Below are positions 7,162 to 15,774 of a stretch of DNA of 37,820 bases, in pieces (position 1 is the first letter of the stretch; every line of letters starts with the position of its first letter). Source of the stretch: a virus; the IMG/VR virus record IMGVR_UViG_3300048928_000325, positions 1-37,820 of that record, one strand, 5' to 3'. The position numbers and the translations under genes are program-made. A model generated the notes under the pieces. It made no database searches. It saw only the letters and a program-made list of their open reading frames with translations, and was not told the DNA's origin.

Positions 7162-8273
7162 TTTTTGGTCTCGTAGTCAGCAGGAATCAGGTACTCGAAG
7201 TTGTCGGCCTTGCCGCCCTTCTTCGCCTTGCGCGCCTTGTGCGGATCCTTCGGCTCCGGCTCAAAACTGTCTGGCGGGGCGACTTCCAGCTTGGTCACCA
7301 TGCCGGCGTCGCTCAGCGAATAAGTGATGCGCGAAATCAGCAGGTCGCGGTCAAAGCCGATGATCGGGTCGATCACCCGCACCAGGGTGTTGTGCCGCCA
7401 CAGCTGGCCATTGGACTGGCGCCAGCCATGCACCGTGTAGGTGGTGGCCAGGGCTTTCCCCATGCGCGAACCGCGCTCCCAGTTGGCCCGCGCCTGGGCC
7501 AGCTCGTTGGTCATCTGCCCGGACTCCTGAATGATCTGCACCCTCCGGCGCTTGACCCGGTCATCAGTCAGGGTGGCGGACACCTCGGATGCCTTCGCGC
7601 CATATTCGTCATCGGTGCCGCTCTTCTGCCCCAGCACCTGGTACTCGGAAAACACCCCGGAGAAATCCAGCGCGGCCTCGGCGGACTTGATGTTTTTGCC
7701 GACCTCGAGCGCATCGAAGGCGCGCCCGCCGCTGCCAGGGCTGGCCAACACCGCCATGCCCCGCGCATCGTCGGTGGAGAACACCCGGAACAAGGTCAGC
7801 AGCCGGTCAATCGAGGCGAACGCCGTCTCGCCCGGCTCGATGGTGTGGTCGGAGAGCTTGCTACCTTCGGGGATTTCACTGCTGACATTGATGCTGTACG
7901 GCGCCGCCAGCGCCTTAACGATGGCCAGCACGCTCTGGTTGCTCCACTGCCCCGGCTTGTTCACCGCCGCGCAGTCGACCAGGTCCGCAGTCAAGGACCG
8001 CCCGCTGATGGACGTGGTGATCTGCTTGTCGTCGTAGCCAATCGGCGTGGCAAATGCCCAGCCGGTCAGCACCAGGTCAGCGCCGATGCGCACCTGACAC
8101 TTGGCGCCCTCACTAATGGGCCGCCGCTCAAGCTGCCCCGGCCATTGCCAGGTGAGGCTGAGATTAAACGAGCGCGCCTGATCTTCCAGGCCGGCGGTGA
8201 TCTCCACCGTTTTCCAGCCGAAGTAATCCAGACCGTCGACCGTGAGGCTGACGGCGTTTTGTTCATCGGGCAT
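7158..8273 (-). CDS. Mu gp44-like baseplate hub protein (gpP/gpD family)
   Basis: 371 residues. The order gp43-gp44-gp45 and the features NAVSLTVDGLDYFGWKTVEI at the start, TISGRSLTADLVDCAA in the middle and GWRQSNGQLWRHNTLVRVID near the end identify the contractile-tail hub family. It sits between tube and spike. GAGG lies 7 nt before ATG 8273. The C terminus is very Lys-rich (KARKAKKGGKAD). Confidence 0.88.
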   Translation of the reverse strand: MPDEQNAVSLTVDGLDYFGWKTVEITAGLEDQARSFNLSLTWQWPGQLERRPISEGAKCQVRIGADLVLTGWAFATPIGYDDKQITTSISGRSLTADLVDCAAVNKPGQWSNQSVLAIVKALAAPYSINVSSEIPEGSKLSDHTIEPGETAFASIDRLLTLFRVFSTDDARGMAVLASPGSGGRAFDALEVGKNIKSAEAALDFSGVFSEYQVLGQKSGTDDEYGAKASEVSATLTDDRVKRRRVQIIQESGQMTNELAQARANWERGSRMGKALATTYTVHGWRQSNGQLWRHNTLVRVIDPIIGFDRDLLISRITYSLSDAGMVTKLEVAPPDSFEPEPKDPHKARKAKKGGKADNFEYLIPADYETKK

Positions 8274-8276
8274 GGG

Positions 8277-9560
8277 TTACCTCTGGGCGATTTTGATCGG
8301 CAGCGCCGGCACAAAACCGGGATGGCGGATGCGGTTGCGTTGCACCAGCTCGGACTCGCGGGTGGCGTCACCGAAGCGCCGATAGGCCAGCACCAGGACC
8401 GACAGCGTTTCCGGCGGGGTCACGTCGACCAGGCGCACCCCCGAGGCGGCCACCGCCGTCAGGTGCTTGACCAGCGCCAGGCGGTGGTTATTCAGCGCCT
8501 GGTAGTGCACCGGGTCCGCCTTGAGCGAGGCCGTATGGATCGCTTCGTTGAGGCTGTCGCGCAGCTCCAGGACATCGTCCGCCACCGGCACCTCCGGCCG
8601 CACCTGCGGCTGCAGGGCCTGCTGGTCCACCGATGGGGTCGAGCCCGGCGACACTGGCTGTTGGGTCACCGGCATGTCACTGACGATCAACCCGATCTGC
8701 ACCAGCAGCGAATCCTGCACCAGGTTGGCGGTCGCTTGCGAGGCGGTCACCGTGTCGGCGCCGCCCAGCGGGCTCACCGTATCAATTACGCTGACCGCCT
8801 GGCTTTGCTGCGTCGTTTCGGCCACCGCCGCCCGATAGCCACCGGTGGAGCCGCCACTCGAACCACCGCCGGAACTGGAGCCGCCGAAAAAGTTGCTGCC
8901 CGGAAAACTGCTGAAGTAACTGGTGAACAGCGACGACAGCGTGCCGGGCGAATTCATCAGCGATTGAGCAAACCCGGTGAGCGTCGAGAAGGTGCCCTGG
9001 AACGGGGCGAACTGCTGCTGGATCACCCCGTAGACCCCCGACAGGCTGTTGCGCAGTTGCAGCAGCCCGAGCCGGGCCTTATTGACCGTGGCCATCGACG
9101 ACTGGTAACGGCCCAGTGAGGCGTCCAGCAGGCTGTTGGAGGACGTCACCAGTTGCTGCTGGGTGTTGACCTTGGCCGACGGTGACTTTAGCGGTAGGTC
9201 GGGATAGAAGGTCAGCTCAAACGTCACCATCCCGCCTTGGGTGCGTTCGTGGCCCATCTCGCACTCGCCGACCTTGACCTGCAGGCGCCCCAACCAGGGG
9301 TGCACCAGCTCGCCGGCGCCAGGGGTTTGCAGCGCCTCGATCAGCTTGTCGCGCCGCTCAAAGCAGTCATCGCCCACCACCCACGCGGTCATTTTGTGCA
9401 CCCGGGCCTGCTTGCCCATCTGCTCAAAAAACGGCGTGTCGCGCTGCGGAAATTCATGCAGCGGACCTTTCATGCCCACCGGTACCGACGTCTGTGGAAT
9501 CAAGAAACTGATCCCGCGAAACGACGCCGGCAGCACTGCAGCGCGCCAAGTCTTATCCAT
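8277..9560 (-). CDS. Mu gp43-like tail/DNA circularisation protein
   Basis: 427 residues. MDKTWRAAVLPASFRGISF and the block ARVHKMTAWVVGDDCFERRD are the DNA circularisation N-terminal domain (Mu gpN family). The middle has a very flexible Ser/Gly run (GGSSSGGGSSGGSTGG, about residues 225-245). The C-terminal half is helical. Despite the name it is a structural baseplate/hub-associated protein. Its ATG follows the tape-measure stop directly with no gap. Confidence 0.86.
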   Translation of the reverse strand: MDKTWRAAVLPASFRGISFLIPQTSVPVGMKGPLHEFPQRDTPFFEQMGKQARVHKMTAWVVGDDCFERRDKLIEALQTPGAGELVHPWLGRLQVKVGECEMGHERTQGGMVTFELTFYPDLPLKSPSAKVNTQQQLVTSSNSLLDASLGRYQSSMATVNKARLGLLQLRNSLSGVYGVIQQQFAPFQGTFSTLTGFAQSLMNSPGTLSSLFTSYFSSFPGSNFFGGSSSGGGSSGGSTGGYRAAVAETTQQSQAVSVIDTVSPLGGADTVTASQATANLVQDSLLVQIGLIVSDMPVTQQPVSPGSTPSVDQQALQPQVRPEVPVADDVLELRDSLNEAIHTASLKADPVHYQALNNHRLALVKHLTAVAASGVRLVDVTPPETLSVLVLAYRRFGDATRESELVQRNRIRHPGFVPALPIKIAQR

Positions 9561-11621
9561 TTACTGAGGCCTCATCACGCCAATGGTTCGAGTGCCAACG
9601 CTGGGCTTGATGCTCAGCCCGCTCTGGTTGGTTTTGCCTTGTTCAACGGTGGTACCGGCCGGCGCCCCGTTGATGTTGACGTTGATCTCACCGTCAACTT
9701 TCTGCGCCTGATTGGCCGCCGTCTGCTGCAGTAAGTTGCCCGACTGCGCCGCCAGGTTCGGCCGGCTCAACAATGTGCCGGTGCTGGGTACGCCCGTCGC
9801 GTTGTTCATCATGCGCTGGTAACGCTGCGCCCCCTCGGCGGCGCCAGGCTCAAGCAACGAGCCATCGCCGCCACCGGCGCCGGCATTGCGCACCCGCTGC
9901 TCTTCGGCAAAGGCGTTGGCCTTGTTGGTGGCGGTTTTGATGACGCCTTCCCCGCCCTCACCACCGCCGAAGTAGCTCATCAACGGTTCAATGATCGGCT
10001 TGAGTTTCTCCCACAGGCTCTGGAACCACGCGGTGATCGGCGCCCAGTTTCGGGTGATTAGGCCCAGCGGCGACCAGTCAAACAGCCTCCCCATAAATTC
10101 CATCACCGGAGTCGAGACGGCGACCAACACCCCCCACAACGCGGAGAACAGTTCGGTCAGCGGCCCCCAGTTTTCCATGATCATGGGGATCGGGGTGTAA
10201 GCAAATGCCTGTTTGAACCAACCCCACAGGACCATCGCCGGGCCTCGGACCTTTTCCCAGATCGCCTGGAAGTAAGGCGCCACCGTTGACCAGTTCGCGA
10301 TGAGCAGACCAGCGGCAAGTGCAATGCCACGAACAATGATCCCGATTGGTGACATGGCCGTAACTGCGCTCATGATTTTGGTCACCACAATGGCGCCCAT
10401 CACTGCGACCCGCAGTACACCAAAGGCAAACGCGGCACCGAGAACGCCCCGAATCACCCCGGGATGTGCCCTGGCCAGTTCAGACATTTGCGTGATGGCC
10501 GGCCCTATTTGATCCATAAAGGCATTGAACGGAGGCAGAAGTGCGCCGCCGACTTCAACCCCCAAACGGGTGACCTTGTTGGTCAACAACTGCATGGCGT
10601 TGGCTGTGGTGGCCGACCGAGCCGTGTATTCACTTTCCATCGAGCCGGCGAACTTGCCCTCTTTCCCGACGGCGGTAAAGCTGGACTTCAAAAGATCCAG
10701 GTTAGTCAGCAGCGGCGCGATGGCAGACACCGACTCCGTGCCAAAAAGTTGGGTCAGCAGTCCGGCCTGCTTCGCTGGGTCGACCTTGGCGATACGCTCT
10801 AGAACATCCTCGATCGTGCCCTGCGCGTCCTTTTGCATGCTCTTCGATACTTGTTTCACATCCAGACGCAGCGACCTGAACGCCTCCGACTGTTGCTTGG
10901 TGGCTGCGCTGCCCTTGGTCAGCGACAGCATAAAGTTCTTCATGCCCGTCGCAGCGACTTCACTTGGAACGCCAACGCCCGCAAGCGTCGCGCCCATTGC
11001 CGCAACCTGCCCCGCGGACAGACCTGCGATACCGCCCAGCGAACCGATGCGGGTGACGATGTCGGAAATTTGAGCAGCCGACGAAGGTCCGATGTTGCTC
11101 AGGTAGTTGATTTTGTCAGCCAGCGTCACCACTTCAGGCTGGGTCATTTTGAACGAGGTCCGCCACTTGGCCATCATGTCGCCGGATTGATCGGCGGTTT
11201 GATCAAAGGCGATCCCCATCTTCACCGCGTCTTCAGCGAATTGCTTCAGCTCGCCACGGGCGAAACCGGCCTGTCCGCCGGCGGCCACAATGGCTGCAAT
11301 ACCGCTCGCAGCCATCGGCATTTTCTCCGACATATCAAGCACATCCTGCCCCATCTGCTTGAACTGTTCGGGCGTGTCGAAGGTGACCACCTTCTTCACG
11401 TCAGCCATGGACGTTTCAAATTCCATGGCCGCGCGGGCGCCCGCGATAAACGGCGCAGCGAAAGCGCCGCCCTGCAACATATCCTTGAACCCGATGTTGC
11501 CCAGGCCGGAGCTATTCATCTGCTTGCGGAAACCCGCAACGTTCTTACGGATCCCGGTTAGTGTCGGCGACAACTTGTCGACGCCAGTGATCAACGCCTT
11601 GAGCTGAAACTTGTCCGCCAT
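9561..11621 (-). CDS. Tail tape measure protein (TP901 type)
   Basis: 686 residues. The N-terminal third contains the TP901 core (FETSMADVKKVVTFDTPEQF, then a Gly-rich membrane-active-like region around GIAAIVAAGGQAGF). Hydrophobic helices occur around residues 390-450 (GVLRVAVMGAIVVTKIMSA, MSPIGIIVRGIALAAGLLIA). Trp-rich repeats that each end in W (AIWEKVRGPAMVLWGWF; ENWGPLTELFSALWGV; WAPITAWFQSLWEKL) recur towards the C terminus. The protein sets tail length and exits during DNA injection. ATG 11621 is chosen over GTG 11624; it overlaps the stop of the frameshifted chaperone. Confidence 0.9.
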   Translation of the reverse strand: MADKFQLKALITGVDKLSPTLTGIRKNVAGFRKQMNSSGLGNIGFKDMLQGGAFAAPFIAGARAAMEFETSMADVKKVVTFDTPEQFKQMGQDVLDMSEKMPMAASGIAAIVAAGGQAGFARGELKQFAEDAVKMGIAFDQTADQSGDMMAKWRTSFKMTQPEVVTLADKINYLSNIGPSSAAQISDIVTRIGSLGGIAGLSAGQVAAMGATLAGVGVPSEVAATGMKNFMLSLTKGSAATKQQSEAFRSLRLDVKQVSKSMQKDAQGTIEDVLERIAKVDPAKQAGLLTQLFGTESVSAIAPLLTNLDLLKSSFTAVGKEGKFAGSMESEYTARSATTANAMQLLTNKVTRLGVEVGGALLPPFNAFMDQIGPAITQMSELARAHPGVIRGVLGAAFAFGVLRVAVMGAIVVTKIMSAVTAMSPIGIIVRGIALAAGLLIANWSTVAPYFQAIWEKVRGPAMVLWGWFKQAFAYTPIPMIMENWGPLTELFSALWGVLVAVSTPVMEFMGRLFDWSPLGLITRNWAPITAWFQSLWEKLKPIIEPLMSYFGGGEGGEGVIKTATNKANAFAEEQRVRNAGAGGGDGSLLEPGAAEGAQRYQRMMNNATGVPSTGTLLSRPNLAAQSGNLLQQTAANQAQKVDGEINVNINGAPAGTTVEQGKTNQSGLSIKPSVGTRTIGVMRPQ

Positions 11622-12048
11622 CACTGCACCTGCTGAAGTTCGTTAATACGTTGGGCGTGCTCCAGGCTTTCCGTGAGCAAGTCCAAAGGCCTGGCCATCA
11701 TCTGTTCGGGGTCAACCTTCCAGAACCAGGCCAGGTCGTAGGCGACTGAAATCAGGTCGTTGATGGAGCCGACGCCGCACTCATGAAAAAACCGGCGACC
11801 GCCCAACTCAGCGCGTTGAGGTCAGCCAGGTCCAGTTGGTTGACCGACGACGGCGGGATGCCTGCACAGACCGCGATGTATTTCGCCGCCACATCCATGT
11901 CGAGCCCGACCTCTTCGTTCTTGTCGATCCGATACGGCAGCGCCTTGATGGCGCGCACTTCCTGTACGGTCGGCCGACGCAACGTCAGCTCAGTCAGTGG
12001 CTCGCCGTGGGCCTCGATGGCCACCTGAAGTTTTACTGCGCCCGTCAT
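11621..12048 (-). CDS. Tail assembly chaperone, -1 frameshift product (gp41-gp41' fusion)
   Basis: A ribosome slipping back one base at 11785-11791 would leave the gp41 frame after Phe 88 and continue HECGVGSINDLISVAYDLAW to the stop at 11621-11623, giving about 142 residues. The second frame has no convincing start of its own and is free of stops across the overlap. It ends LLTESLEHAQRINELQQVQ, typical for the T half of such pairs. A G/GT-type programmed frameshift just before the tape-measure gene is conserved across long-tailed phages. Confidence 0.75.
11752..12048 (-). CDS. Mu gp41-like tail assembly chaperone, short form
   Basis: 98 residues from ATG 12048 (AGGGG 7 nt upstream, overlapping the tube stop). 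The sequence AVKLQVAIEAHGEPLTELTLRRP and the helical remainder match the E/gp41/gp14 family of tail assembly chaperones, which coat the tape measure during tail building. Near its end the codons GGT-TTT-TTC form a slippery site where a -1 shift leads into a second frame (see the fused product). Confidence 0.85.
   Translation of the reverse strand: MTGAVKLQVAIEAHGEPLTELTLRRPTVQEVRAIKALPYRIDKNEEVGLDMDVAAKYIAVCAGIPPSSVNQLDLADLNALSWAVAGFFMSAASAPSTT
11785..11791 (-). promoter_or_regulatory. Slippery heptamer for programmed -1 frameshifting
   Basis: On the minus strand the bases read T TTT TTC in the gp41 frame, the canonical X-XXY-YYZ arrangement. Both tRNA-Phe anticodons can re-pair after a one-base slip, and the -1 frame is open from there to 11621. 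Confidence 0.75.
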
Positions 12049-12392
12049 TGCCACACCCCTTTGATGCCGTCAAATTGCAGTTCAATGGTGCCGTCATCGC
12101 CTTTCGATGTCGGCTCATCGACCAGGTACGCCCCCGAGAGCACGTAGACCTTGCCGTTGTTGAATTCACAGGTGACCGTCATGTCGGTGCCTTCGGTCAG
12201 CGTCTTGATCGATAGCGCCGGGTCATGGATGGCGGTCATTTTCAGATAGGGCGCCAGCTCCTCCTCCTTGTAGTAGCCCGGATAAACCGTCTCCCGTTTT
12301 TTATCCATCAACGGCGCCTCGGCGCCACCGGTGACGGTCAGCTGCATCCCGTCCACCTTGATGTAGGCCGTGCCCGCTACTTTTTTGCCCAT
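12045..12392 (-). CDS. Contractile tail tube protein (gpM/gp40-like)
   Basis: 115 residues. GTAYIKVDGMQLTVTGGAEA at the N terminus, the loop KRETVYPGYYKEEELAPYLK, and the ending DDGTIELQFDGIKGVW are typical of the Mu-type tail tube family (PF10618). Hexamers stack to form the inner tube. GGAG lies 8 nt upstream. The gene follows the sheath but is separated from it by a terminator hairpin, and it is translationally coupled to the chaperone. Confidence 0.9.
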   Translation of the reverse strand: MGKKVAGTAYIKVDGMQLTVTGGAEAPLMDKKRETVYPGYYKEEELAPYLKMTAIHDPALSIKTLTEGTDMTVTCEFNNGKVYVLSGAYLVDEPTSKGDDGTIELQFDGIKGVWQ

Positions 12393-12411
12393 GGGTTGTA
12401 TCTCCAGAATG

Positions 12412-12435
12412 AAAAAGCCCGCTCGGGGCGGGCTT
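12412..12435 (-). terminator. Intrinsic terminator between sheath and tube genes
   Basis: AAGCCCGC (12415-12422) pairs with GCGGGCTT (12428-12435) around a 5-nt loop. A residues at 12412-12416 give U on the minus strand. Transcription of the tube and all downstream tail genes must pass it. Confidence 0.7.
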
Positions 12436-12452
12436 GGTGATCGTGATCAGCG

Positions 12453-13949
12453 TTACGCGGCGGCGTCGTACTGGAGGCGGAACTGGTTGAGCAGCGCAAA
12501 AATGCGCAGGCCGTTGATGTAGTCCGGCGGGAACAACACGTTCACCCGGCTCGGGTCATTGCTGTCGCGCTCCACCACCAGGTGCTCGGCGAACAGGTCA
12601 GCATTTTCCACATGACCTTCTTGCTCGAGCTTGGCGTATTGCGCGATCAGCTCGCCACGAATGGTGCTCGGCGTGACGATCGGCTGGCCGGCACCGAAGC
12701 GCGTACCGTCGCTGGCCAGCTTGTGGCGACCGTACTTGCTGGTAATCACGCTCTGCATACGCCGGATGATGAACGCCGACTGGTGCATGGTCTCGCTGTC
12801 CAGGTACGAGTTGTCCGCCTGGCCATACGCGTTCTTCTGGTAGGTGGTGATCGAGCGCTGGATGCGCACATAGCCACCTTCGTAGTAGGCCGTGGCCAGA
12901 CCGTAGGTCAACAGCGACTGGCGCTCCGTGAGCGTGAACCGCTCGCTGGCCGGTGCCGGATCCAGCCCGGGCAGAGATCCGCTTTGGGTTGGCCGGCTGG
13001 CATCTGCCGAGATAAACACCGAAGTGCGCGCCGCCAGTGCCGCTGCCTGCACCCAGACCGGCTGGGGCACGCTCGGTTCCAATGCCTGGATTGTCATGTG
13101 CTGATCATTGCGGGCCTGACCGGCCGCCACCAGCGTACCCAAGGTGCCGCGTTTCGCCGTGTATACGTGGCCGAACAGTTGTTTCGCCCAGCTCCAGCGA
13201 CCGGTGTTGTCGTCCATCGCATCTTTCCACGCGTTCAGCGTGGTCGTATCCGACCAGGGCACGCAGATGAATTCGAAAGGCTCATCGCCCAGCGCCGCTA
13301 CTGCATCGATCTGGTCAGGCGCACCAACGCCCCCCGCCATCTGGGTCGCAACAACAGTCAGGCCCGCAGGGGTCGCCTCGCCATTGGACTTGCCCAGGCG
13401 ATTCAGAACCAGACCAATGTCGTTGCCGCTCTCACCCTTCCACTTACAAGTGAGCGTGACGACTCCCGCGACAGCCAAGGCGGTGACTGGCAGGTCTGGC
13501 GTAGCGTTGATCTTCACGGCCAACGCCGACGCTGCGATGGTCGGAGTAGCCGCCGACACGACGACCGACTGCACACGAACACCGCCGACGTACAGGTTCA
13601 ATAACCCCGGCTCTGTCGCGGCACCGGTGATAGTGACCGTCGCTGTTGCAGCGGTACCGGTATCGTTCTGTAGCGGCAGGCACCAGATCTCGCCGATCGG
13701 ATCAGTCTTGCGCCAGGTTTCGTACATCGCAGCTAGCATCGAGCCTTGGCCGCCGATGTCCTTGGCCAGCCCCAAACTCGACACCAGCACCAGTTGGCCA
13801 ATGCTTTCGCTGGTGGTGTCGCCGTTGACTTGGGCGACGATCAGCCGTCGCATGGCCGACGATGCACTGTTGGCCGCCGAATTATCCATCTCCGCATAGA
13901 ACAGCGGCACACGGATATCGGCGGGGATGTTGCTGAATCCGATGGCCAT
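12453..13949 (-). CDS. Contractile tail sheath protein (Mu gpL/gp39-like)
   Basis: 498 residues. MAIGFSNIPADIRVPLFYAE is the standard opening of Mu-like sheath subunits. The C-terminal part with RVNVLFPPDYINGLRIFALL and the final FRLQYDAAA forms the domain that interlocks sheath rings. Length agrees with Mu gpL (about 495). The start overlaps the stop of the DUF2635 gene. Confidence 0.92.
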   Translation of the reverse strand: MAIGFSNIPADIRVPLFYAEMDNSAANSASSAMRRLIVAQVNGDTTSESIGQLVLVSSLGLAKDIGGQGSMLAAMYETWRKTDPIGEIWCLPLQNDTGTAATATVTITGAATEPGLLNLYVGGVRVQSVVVSAATPTIAASALAVKINATPDLPVTALAVAGVVTLTCKWKGESGNDIGLVLNRLGKSNGEATPAGLTVVATQMAGGVGAPDQIDAVAALGDEPFEFICVPWSDTTTLNAWKDAMDDNTGRWSWAKQLFGHVYTAKRGTLGTLVAAGQARNDQHMTIQALEPSVPQPVWVQAAALAARTSVFISADASRPTQSGSLPGLDPAPASERFTLTERQSLLTYGLATAYYEGGYVRIQRSITTYQKNAYGQADNSYLDSETMHQSAFIIRRMQSVITSKYGRHKLASDGTRFGAGQPIVTPSTIRGELIAQYAKLEQEGHVENADLFAEHLVVERDSNDPSRVNVLFPPDYINGLRIFALLNQFRLQYDAAA

Positions 13950-14155
13950 TATTGCGCTTCCTCGGGTTTCGGCGTGGTGACGCCCTTGGTGGATTGGGCT
14001 TTATCAGCCTTGAGGGTTACGTCACCGTCTAACTGGCGGCGGCGCCACCAGGCGTTATCGGGGACTTCCCGACCATCAGCGGGCAACAGGTCGCCAGCCT
14101 CCGGATCGGGCACAGAGCGGCCAGAGGCCGGCACCACAGTGATGCGTTTGGTCAT
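13949..14155 (-). CDS. DUF2635 (Mu gp38-like) small tail protein
   Basis: 68 residues. ITVVPASGRSVPDPEAGDLL and the Trp-Trp-Arg-Arg stretch (DNAWWRRRQLDGD) are diagnostic for the DUF2635 family that always precedes the sheath gene in Mu-like tails. The role is unknown. GGAG is 9 nt upstream. Confidence 0.88.
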   Translation of the reverse strand: MTKRITVVPASGRSVPDPEAGDLLPADGREVPDNAWWRRRQLDGDVTLKADKAQSTKGVTTPKPEEAQ

Positions 14156-14742
14156 GGTGTTACGTCTCCTGAGAATGTCGCTTCAATGCGCCCATCTGGG
14201 CCAGGGCTTTGCAGGTTCGGATCTGCCGGGTCAATGCAGTCCATGTTGAAGGTCACGCCGGTGAAAGGCGCCAAACCGTCGAGTTCGAGTTCGTGCCAAG
14301 TTTCAGCAGGATCGCCTTGCCCGCTACGCCCAAGCTGGAACTCGGCAGTGAACAGAAACTGGTACACCACGCGCGCCCTACTAGTGTGGAGCAACGCACC
14401 CTTGCCGTATTCGATAGGCTCATACTCCGGGGCTGGGCACCAACCGATAAGAGATCGCCAGAGTTCCGCACGCAGGTCGTGCAACAAATCGTTGGCTTCC
14501 TGCCCTCGCTCATCACCAGCATCGAGAACGATCACCACAGCGAACTGATCGGTGATGTCTTGAATGACCGTGTTTTGCGCTTTGTTCGGGCCGCCCGCAT
14601 CCGCCGAAGCAATAACGTATGCCGCTGGCAGAGCAAGATTTGCGCTTTCCACAACGGCATCCCAATCGATGCCACCGGTGACGCGCTGGGCAAAGGCAGG
14701 GCATGTTGCTCGCAGGTGGGCAACAATCGGGTTCAATTTCAT
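14152..14742 (-). CDS. Mu gp37-like tail terminator/completion protein
   Basis: 196 residues. The N-terminal 140 residues (LRATCPAFAQRVTGGIDWDA, VIVLDAGDERGQEANDLLHD, VVYQFLFTAEFQL) resemble the gp37/tail terminator group located immediately upstream of DUF2635 and sheath in Mu-like phages. The C-terminal part is acidic and includes GVTFNMDCIDPADPN. It probably caps the tail tube. The call rests on position and overall resemblance. Confidence 0.7.
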   Translation of the reverse strand: MKLNPIVAHLRATCPAFAQRVTGGIDWDAVVESANLALPAAYVIASADAGGPNKAQNTVIQDITDQFAVVIVLDAGDERGQEANDLLHDLRAELWRSLIGWCPAPEYEPIEYGKGALLHTSRARVVYQFLFTAEFQLGRSGQGDPAETWHELELDGLAPFTGVTFNMDCIDPADPNLQSPGPDGRIEATFSGDVTP

Positions 14743-14760
14743 TGGTCAAATCCCAGGTAT

Positions 14761-14790
14761 AAAAAAACCCCGCATCAGCGAGGTTTTTTT
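14761..14790. terminator. Bidirectional intrinsic terminator after the moron gene
   Basis: ACCCCGC and GCGaGGT form a stem around ATCA, flanked by seven A residues on the left and seven T residues on the right. It closes the gene at 14804-15199 and lies just before the gp37-like tail gene. Confidence 0.75.
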
Positions 14791-14803
14791 GAAGTAGCTA
14801 TTC

Positions 14804-15199
14804 TCAGCCCTTGTTGAAGCTCTCCACTACTGAGCCAACATTGATGTCGGCTGGCAGTGGCAGCTTCATAACTGCAATATCAGACTCCGTGGAAAACTTA
14901 GTCTCGGCCAGTTGGCGAGCACTTCCATTCACCGGTTTAAATTTATCCGCCTCATACAGCCAGATCTGCGGTGCGCTCTTGCCATTAAGAGTCACGTTCC
15001 AGCATCCAACCATGGAACGAGCACCAATCACTTTTGAATCACATTCGACCGCACCTTTCGGGAAAACCTTATGGTTCATGTAAATGAGCGTAATACGGTC
15101 AATCGCAGCGCTTGGTGCCTCAGCGGCAGCTTCCGCTGCATTGGCATTCATTACCAGCGCCAACGCGGCGAAAGGAACAAGCAAGATCAACGCTTTCAT
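14804..15199 (-). CDS. Secreted small protein of unknown function (probable moron)
   Basis: 131 residues from ATG 15199 (GGGAG 6 nt upstream). A clear Sec signal peptide (MKALILLVPFAALALVMNANA, cleavage near residue 21) precedes an about 110-residue mature domain. The mature domain holds two Cys (ECDSK and MVGCW), which could form a disulphide in the periplasm. Nothing in it suggests a virion part, yet it lies among head-tail connector and tail genes and has its own terminator. Insertion of an independently expressed gene in the late operon is the definition of a moron. Possible roles such as superinfection exclusion or envelope modification are guesses. Confidence 0.7.
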   Translation of the reverse strand: MKALILLVPFAALALVMNANAAEAAAEAPSAAIDRITLIYMNHKVFPKGAVECDSKVIGARSMVGCWNVTLNGKSAPQIWLYEADKFKPVNGSARQLAETKFSTESDIAVMKLPLPADINVGSVVESFNKG

Positions 15200-15252
15200 G
15201 GACAACTCCCTGTAAACAGAACAGCAAGCCTATCCCAAAGCGGTTTCGAGAG

Positions 15253-15774
15253 TCACGTCAACGCGGCCGCGAACGCAGCTTTCAAAATTGACTCGACCTG
15301 CGAAGATGAATCCTGCAGCGCATCAGCCATGTAGTTGTCACGCGGTTTGATTCGCCATTCACCTGAAGCCCGCTCGGCCAGCGCAGCGGCGCGAGCGCCT
15401 TTGGCTCGACGGTTCGATTTACCTTTGCCCATCCCAGGAGCCAGCTTTCCGAGTTTCTTTCCTCGCTTCACCCCATAGTGCAAGTAGGCCGGGTAAAACT
15501 CTTCCATCGCCGTAGTTTTGGAAGGGGCAATTCGAACGAGAAATCCAGAGCGGGACACCCTGAAGTGAATTGACTCCACCGTGGCGCCGGAGCGATTGAC
15601 CGGGTAGCCATCCTGGCCACTGCCCAACGCGAGATTCATTTGCGCTTTTTGAGTAATCAGCAGACCGACCTTGCGCATGCCAGCGCGGATCTTCCGTTTG
15701 TCAAAGGCTTCACGCTCAAACTTGTCGAAGCCCTCGACGTGCAGGTATCCATCAATCGAAGCCGAGTTAGACAT
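15253..15774 (-). CDS. HK97 gp10-like tail completion / morphogenesis protein
   Basis: 173 residues from ATG 15774 (GGTGG 6 nt upstream; the upstream extension is rejected). EREAFDKRKIRAGMRKVGLL fits the gp10-type family of small head-tail proteins, and a basic Lys/Arg/Gly region (about residues 105-130, VKRGKKLGKLAPGMGKGK) follows. It overlaps the head-closure gene by 8 nt. Position after the connector genes supports the call. Confidence 0.65.
   Translation of the reverse strand: MSNSASIDGYLHVEGFDKFEREAFDKRKIRAGMRKVGLLITQKAQMNLALGSGQDGYPVNRSGATVESIHFRVSRSGFLVRIAPSKTTAMEEFYPAYLHYGVKRGKKLGKLAPGMGKGKSNRRAKGARAAALAERASGEWRIKPRDNYMADALQDSSSQVESILKAAFAAALT

Noticed and set aside
7239-9119. A 626-codon open frame on the plus strand opposite the gp43/gp44 genes
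   Set aside because: It is antisense to two well-identified baseplate genes and rich in Arg, His, Gln and Gly, as expected for a shadow frame in GC-rich DNA. The same applies to the long plus-strand frame at 5107-6246 and others opposite the structural genes.
11621-11806. Independent 61-codon gene between gp41 and the tape measure
   Set aside because: It has no good ribosome-binding site and is in the -1 frame relative to a perfect slippery heptamer, so it is read as the second half of a frameshift fusion.
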